This document shows positions 4,420 to 7,625 of a DNA stretch of 7,625 nucleotides, in pieces. Position numbers and translations under genes: made by a program. Numbering within the stretch: the first letter of the stretch is position 1; each line of letters begins with the position of its first letter. The notes under the pieces are model-generated. The model made no database searches and was not told where the DNA came from. It saw only the letters and a list, made by a program, of their open reading frames with translations. The DNA comes from an uncultured bacterium (GTDB lineage: Bacteria > Patescibacteriota > Minisyncoccia > Phycocordibacterales > UBA5272): NCBI GenBank assembly GCA_903834855.1, contig CAILKS010000056.1:1-7625 (forward strand), written 5' to 3'.

Positions 4420-6903
4420 ATGGCTAAAAAGACTCTAAAACAAGCAGATGATGAACCACAGGGAGCACCAGTTGCAGTTCGTACTGGGGTAAAAGAAGTA
4501 AACATTGGAGAAGAAATGCGTGAAGCGTATCTTGATTATGCAATGAGCGTTATTACTTCTCGTGCTCTACCTGACGCACGGGACGGACTAAAGCCAGTGC
4601 ATCGTCGTATTTTATTTGCGATGAATAATATGGGTTTAACTGCTGGAGCAAAGTTTAGAAAGTCTGCGACAATTGTTGGAGAAGTGCTTGGTAATTATCA
4701 CCCACATGGAGACGCTTCTGTTTATGATGCGATGGTAAAGTCCGCACAAGATTTTTCATATAGATATCCGCTTGTAATGGGTCAAGGAAACTTTGGATCA
4801 CTAGATGGTGATGGAGCAGCTGCTTATCGTTATACAGAAGCTAAAATGTCAAAAGTTTCTATGGAAATGATGCGCGATATTGAAAAAGATACAGTGCTGA
4901 TGGTGCCTAATTATGATGGTACAAAAAAAGAGCCATTCGTTCTTCCTACTGCAGTTCCAAATTTACTTTTAAATGGAACTCTCGGTATCGCGGTGGGAAT
5001 GGCGACAAATATTCCGCCACACAATTTAACTGAAGTGATTGATGCGACAACACACTTAATAGACAATCCTCACGCAACAATGGAAGATTTGTGTGAATAT
5101 GTTAAAGGGCCTGATTTCCCAGTAGGAGGAATTGCTTTTGGACAGTCAGATATTCGTGCTGCGCTTTCAACAGGCCGTGGTGGTGTAGTGGTGCGAGGTG
5201 AAGCAGAAATTTCTGAAACAAAAAATGGACAATTTCAAATAATTATCACAAGTATTCCATTTCGCGTTGTTAAAAGTAATTTAATAGAAAGTGTTGCGGA
5301 CTTGGTACGTGAGAAAAAGATAGAAGGAATAAAAGGACTTCGTGATGAATCCACAAAAGATATTCGTGTTGTTATCGATTTAAAGAGTGGAGCTCAACCA
5401 CAAAAAGTTTTAAATTATTTATATAAGCACACAGAGCTAGAATCTACTTTCCACTATAACGTAGTTGCTCTTGTTGATGGTGTACCACAAACTCTTTCAC
5501 TTAAAGGTGCGCTTGAATCATTCATCGGTCACAGAAAAGAAGTTGTACGTCGTCGTACAGAATTTGATTTGAAACGAGCTCTTGAGAAAGAACATATTTT
5601 ACTTGGTCTTAAAAAGGCGCTTGATCATATTGATGAAATTATAAAGACTATAAAGAAGTCAAAAGATACACCTGATGCTCATACTCAATTGATGAAGATT
5701 TTTAAATTTTCAGATATTCAAGCAACAGCTATTCTTGAAATGAAATTGCAGCGTTTGGCTGGACTTGAAAGAAAGAAAATAGAAGAAGATTTGAAAGCCG
5801 TACAAACGCTTATTGCAGAATTAAAAGCAATACTTTCTTCACCAAAGAAAATGCTTTCTATCATTAAAGAAGAACTAGAGGATATAAAAGCAAGATATGG
5901 AGATGATCGTCGTACAAAAATTGTAAAACATAAGGCTAAGGAATTTAATCCAGAAGATTTAATTGCAGATCGTGAAGAAGTACTTGTCTATACATCAGGC
6001 GGATACGTGAAGCGTACAGACCCAAGTGAATTTAGAACACAAAAGCGTGGAGGTGTTGGTGTCGTGGATATGAATACAAAAGAAGAGGACTTCGTAACAA
6101 TGTCTCTTACTACCTCATCACATTCTGATTTGTTATTCTTCACAGATAAAGGAAAAGCGTATCAAATAAAGATGTATGATTTGCCGGAAGGAAAACGTGC
6201 GACACGTGGAAAGAGTATTATGAACTTTATTCAATTAACTGATGGTGAAAAAGTTACATCTATTCTTCCAATGCCAAAAGATGTGAAGGCAATAGAAGGA
6301 CTTTCATTAATGATGATTACAAAAGAGGGGACAGTTAAGAAATCAGCAGCGGATTCATTTAAAGAAGTTCGTCGTAGTGGTTTGATTGCAATTCGTTTGG
6401 AAGATAAGGATGAATTATTGGCAGCAATGTTTGTAACTGCAGAGGACAATGTAATTCTTACAACAAAAGGTGGTCAATCAATTCGTTTTAATCATACAGA
6501 TGTGCGTGAGATGGGAAGAACAGCCGCAGGGGTTATTGGAATGAAATTAGACAAAGGGGATACGATTGTAGCTGCAGATAAAATATTAACAGGAATAAAA
6601 GGAGCTGAACTTTTGGTGGTAACTGCAAATGGTTATGGAAAGAAGACAAAGCTTTCTGAATACAAGACACAAAAGCGTGGTGGAAGTGGAATTAAAACTG
6701 TGAAAGTTACTGCAAAGACAGGAGAACTTATGGTTGCACGAGTTGTAACTGGAGATAATGATGAATTGCTTGCAGTCTCAAAAGATTCACAAGTTATTAG
6801 AACAGAAATTTCTTCAATTCCGACCTTGGGACGAGATACACAGGGTGTACGTATTATGAAACTTCGAGAAGGCGACTCGGTGGCTTCGTTTAATCTCTTG
6901 TAA
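4420..6903 (+). CDS. gyrA: DNA gyrase subunit A
   Basis: The 827-residue product is a complete type IIA topoisomerase A subunit. It cuts and rejoins DNA in the A2B2 gyrase complex that introduces negative supercoils using ATP bound by GyrB. The winged-helix DNA-gate region includes RALPDARDGLKPVHRRIL (48-65) and GNYHPHGDASVYDAM (91-105). The catalytic tyrosine is Y138 in AAAYRYTEAKMS. A tower and long coiled coil with the C-gate follow (about 368-500, including MKLQRLAGLERKKIEEDL). The C-terminal beta-pinwheel spans about 520-827. The first blade carries QKRGGVG at 541-547, a variant of the GyrA box (QRRGGKG) that distinguishes gyrase from topoisomerase IV, and a second QKRGGSG lies at 751-757. 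Length is close to B. subtilis GyrA. The residue equivalent to E. coli Ser83 is Ala99, while the Asp87 equivalent (D103) is kept. gyrB is not adjacent; the gene has its own promoter. Confidence 0.97.
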   Translation: MAKKTLKQADDEPQGAPVAVRTGVKEVNIGEEMREAYLDYAMSVITSRALPDARDGLKPVHRRILFAMNNMGLTAGAKFRKSATIVGEVLGNYHPHGDASVYDAMVKSAQDFSYRYPLVMGQGNFGSLDGDGAAAYRYTEAKMSKVSMEMMRDIEKDTVLMVPNYDGTKKEPFVLPTAVPNLLLNGTLGIAVGMATNIPPHNLTEVIDATTHLIDNPHATMEDLCEYVKGPDFPVGGIAFGQSDIRAALSTGRGGVVVRGEAEISETKNGQFQIIITSIPFRVVKSNLIESVADLVREKKIEGIKGLRDESTKDIRVVIDLKSGAQPQKVLNYLYKHTELESTFHYNVVALVDGVPQTLSLKGALESFIGHRKEVVRRRTEFDLKRALEKEHILLGLKKALDHIDEIIKTIKKSKDTPDAHTQLMKIFKFSDIQATAILEMKLQRLAGLERKKIEEDLKAVQTLIAELKAILSSPKKMLSIIKEELEDIKARYGDDRRTKIVKHKAKEFNPEDLIADREEVLVYTSGGYVKRTDPSEFRTQKRGGVGVVDMNTKEEDFVTMSLTTSSHSDLLFFTDKGKAYQIKMYDLPEGKRATRGKSIMNFIQLTDGEKVTSILPMPKDVKAIEGLSLMMITKEGTVKKSAADSFKEVRRSGLIAIRLEDKDELLAAMFVTAEDNVILTTKGGQSIRFNHTDVREMGRTAAGVIGMKLDKGDTIVAADKILTGIKGAELLVVTANGYGKKTKLSEYKTQKRGGSGIKTVKVTAKTGELMVARVVTGDNDELLAVSKDSQVIRTEISSIPTLGRDTQGVRIMKLREGDSVASFNLL

Positions 6904-6907
6904 GAGG

Positions 6908-7025
6908 GAAGTCATAAATTGCGAAGCTACTTTGTCGCTACGAAATTTTCCGCAGTCAACGTAGAACTACTACGTCTCCTTTGAAAATTTCTAAGCTTCG
7001 CGTATCTTCATCAATTTCTGACTTC
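6908..7025. repeat. Nested inverted repeat directly after gyrA (structured 3' element)
   Basis: Starting 4 nt after the gyrA stop, four stems nest in order. GAAGTCA (6908-6914) pairs with TGACTTC (7019-7025), continuing through AAATT with AATTT after one mismatch. GCGAAGCT (6921-6928) pairs with AGCTTCGC (6994-7001). GAAATTTTC (6942-6950) pairs with GAAAATTTC (6983-6991). ACGTAG (6959-6964) pairs with CTACGT (6970-6975) around AACTA. Bulges of 11-13 nt interrupt the long arm. Transcribed, this would fold into one long interrupted hairpin at the end of gyrA mRNA and could protect the 3' end or help termination. A degraded mobile or repetitive element is the alternative. Confidence 0.65.
7005..7025. 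repeat. 21-nt direct repeat, copy 1
   Basis: The 21 bases from 7005 (TCTTCATCAATT, then TCTGACTTC) recur exactly at 7092-7112, 87 bp downstream. This copy supplies the right arm of the nested inverted repeat after gyrA. The bases that follow also resemble each other (TAGAATACA versus CAATATACA). Confidence 0.85.
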
Positions 7026-7091
7026 TAGAATACAAATACAAATCTAAAGCAATTTTTTCGTTCCATAGATGTCTAATCTTTGTCTAAAAAT

Positions 7092-7112
7092 TCTTCATCA
7101 ATTTCTGACTTC
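7092..7112. repeat. 21-nt direct repeat, copy 2
   Basis: This is an exact second copy of the sequence at 7005-7025. It lacks the rest of the palindrome, so it looks like a partial duplicate of the right arm. The sequence before it (CTAAAAATTC) is only loosely like that before copy 1. Confidence 0.85.
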
Positions 7113-7160
7113 CAATATACAGGTTCAGATAAATAAAAAATAATTTTGGAATGTATTAAT

Positions 7161-7200
7161 TAAGTGGCGCCCGAAGGGCGCCACTTAGTGCATTTGTATT
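7161..7200 (+). terminator. 12-bp GAA-loop hairpin with TTTGTATT tail
   Basis: TAAGTGGCGCCC (7161-7172) and GGGCGCCACTTA (7176-7187) pair perfectly around GAA. After GTGCA comes TTTGTATTT. Loop and tail match those of the hairpin before gyrA although the stem sequence differs. It lies about 260 bp after the gyrA stop and could be its terminator or the end of its 3' region. The T-run is weak and offset. Confidence 0.6.
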
Positions 7201-7205
7201 TCCTT

Positions 7206-7246
7206 AAAACTTGAAACTTAAAACTTGAAACTATTTTCTGCTATCC
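7206..7246 (+). repeat. CTTGAAACTTAAAA direct repeats and promoter-like block
   Basis: AAAACTTGAAACTT is followed by another AAAACTTGAAAC and then CTATTTTCTGCTATCC. The last block resembles the gyrA promoter region CTATTTTTATGCTATACT (4377-4394), but the -10 is spoiled (TATCCA). It may be a decayed or weak promoter left behind when the following repeat expanded. Confidence 0.5.
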
Positions 7247-7247
7247 A

Positions 7248-7280
7248 TCTACAACCTACAACCTAACACCTGTAACCTAC
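7248..7280. repeat. ACCTACAACCTAAC short repeat, copy 2
   Basis: This run of CTACAAC, CTAACAC and CTGTAAC units contains 19 bases (7253-7271) identical to positions 1-19. It lies between the decayed promoter block and the promoter of the VirB2-like gene. Confidence 0.75.
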
Positions 7281-7300
7281 CCATTGTCCCCCTTTATACA

Positions 7301-7330
7301 TTGACCATAGTACTGATTAGAGGCTACACT
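7301..7330 (+). promoter_or_regulatory. Promoter of the VirB2-like gene (near-leaderless)
   Basis: TTGACC (7301-7306) and TACACT (7325-7330) are 18 bp apart, the best -35/-10 pair in the window. The -10 ends 7 nt before the ATG at 7338, so the mRNA would start at or very near the start codon. There is no Shine-Dalgarno. Confidence 0.68.
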
Positions 7331-7337
7331 TAAATAT

Positions 7338-7625
7338 ATGTCAACTATTAAATTTAGAATGTTTATTTGTGTTGTTTTCTTGTTGACTTTTCTAACTCCA
7401 GCCATCACCCTCGCCCAATCCGCAATCTCTGGAAACACCGCAGGTTTCGACAATCTAGATAAATTAATAAAGTCTTTTGCAAACGGAGTAGTTCTATCTA
7501 CTGGATATATGATGTTTACTCTTGCAGTAGTTGCATTCTTCTTTGGAATAGTACAATTTATCTGGTCTGCAAGACAAGGAGCAGAAGGTAAAGGAATACA
7601 AAAAGGTACTCAATTTATGAAATGG
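7338..7625 (+). CDS. VirB2/TrbC-like pilin-type membrane protein, 3' end beyond the window
   Basis: Ninety-six codons are open from the ATG at 7338 to the window edge with no stop. The N-terminus is a clear signal peptide: K5 and R7, a hydrophobic core (MFICVVFLLTFLTPAITLA) and probable cleavage after TLA at residue 26. A short polar stretch with FDNLDKLIKSFANG (37-50) follows, then a membrane span at about 51-76 (LSTGYMMFTLAVVAFFFGIVQFIW). After that comes a basic, glycine-rich loop (SARQGAEGKGIQKG, 77-90) ending in QFMKW. This order of signal peptide, span, F-x-G-x-x-x-F-I/L and charged loop before a second span matches the small VirB2/TrbC-like pilins that are frequent in Patescibacteria. 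Such proteins build type IV secretion pili or related surface filaments. The second span would lie beyond the window. No partner genes can be seen, so the apparatus is inferred. Confidence 0.72.
   Translation, partial: MSTIKFRMFICVVFLLTFLTPAITLAQSAISGNTAGFDNLDKLIKSFANGVVLSTGYMMFTLAVVAFFFGIVQFIWSARQGAEGKGIQKGTQFMKW

Larger units (their letters stand above)
6904..7337. other. Non-coding spacer after gyrA
   Basis: These 434 bases contain no credible gene. In order they hold a large nested inverted repeat (6908-7025), a T6 run (7056-7061 area), the second copy of a 21-nt repeat (7092-7112), a GAA-loop hairpin (7161-7187), CTTGAAACTTAAAA direct repeats, a degraded promoter-like block (CTATTTTCTGCTAT, 7231-7244), the ACCTACAACCTAAC repeat, and the promoter of the last gene. 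Confidence 0.75.

Noticed and set aside
6231..6449. Open frame of 72 codons on the minus strand
   Set aside because: It is wholly antisense to the gyrA pinwheel domain, which is strongly conserved.
6904..7337. Possible insertion sequence or miniature transposon after gyrA
   Set aside because: There is no transposase fragment, and no matching terminal inverted repeats or target-site duplication bounds the whole region; the nested palindrome alone does not establish mobility.

Overview
This 7.6-kb window is AT-rich and compactly coded. It looks like bacterial chromosome from the Candidate Phyla Radiation (Patescibacteria, probably a Parcubacteria-type lineage). The evidence for that is indirect. 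Most genes lack Shine-Dalgarno sequences and instead have a -10 box almost touching the start codon. One gene encodes a metallo-beta-lactamase-fold protein of the form I associate with these genomes, with its metal ligands eroded. A VirB2/TrbC-like small membrane protein follows gyrA, and the intergenic spaces are filled with short modular repeats and hairpins. The lineage is an inference; no rRNA gene or other decisive marker is present.

Layout. Positions 31-1137 (minus) encode a four-domain S1 RNA-binding protein, probably ribosomal protein S1, with a terminator-like hairpin just before its start codon. Positions 1138-1457 are non-coding, with a GTCCATAAA tandem repeat, a 14-bp palindrome and two terminator-like hairpins. 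Positions 1458-1901 (minus) encode an unrecognised 147-residue protein, the only gene here with a clear Shine-Dalgarno and a textbook intrinsic terminator. A divergent spacer with two adjacent dyads (2001-2044) leads to a plus-strand MBL-fold gene (2131-2766). A repeat-filled spacer (2767-2974) precedes a probable two-gene operon (2975-4260): a small single-span membrane protein and a soluble protein with an HEXXH motif. A perfect 18-bp hairpin separates this from gyrA (4420-6903). After gyrA comes a 434-bp non-coding stretch with a ~118-nt nested inverted repeat, a 21-nt direct repeat, another GAA-loop hairpin and an ACCTACAACCTAAC repeat that also opens the window. At 7338 a VirB2-like pilin gene begins and runs off the window end.

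Functionally, the recognised genes cover translation (S1), DNA topology (GyrA) and probably a type IV secretion or pilus-type surface complex (VirB2-like). The other three proteins have no assigned role. There is no sign of a defence island, CRISPR array or transposon. The least explained material is the non-coding DNA: several spacers appear to share one layout (hairpin, TGTATT tail, short direct repeats, TATTTT(A/C)TG promoter-like block).
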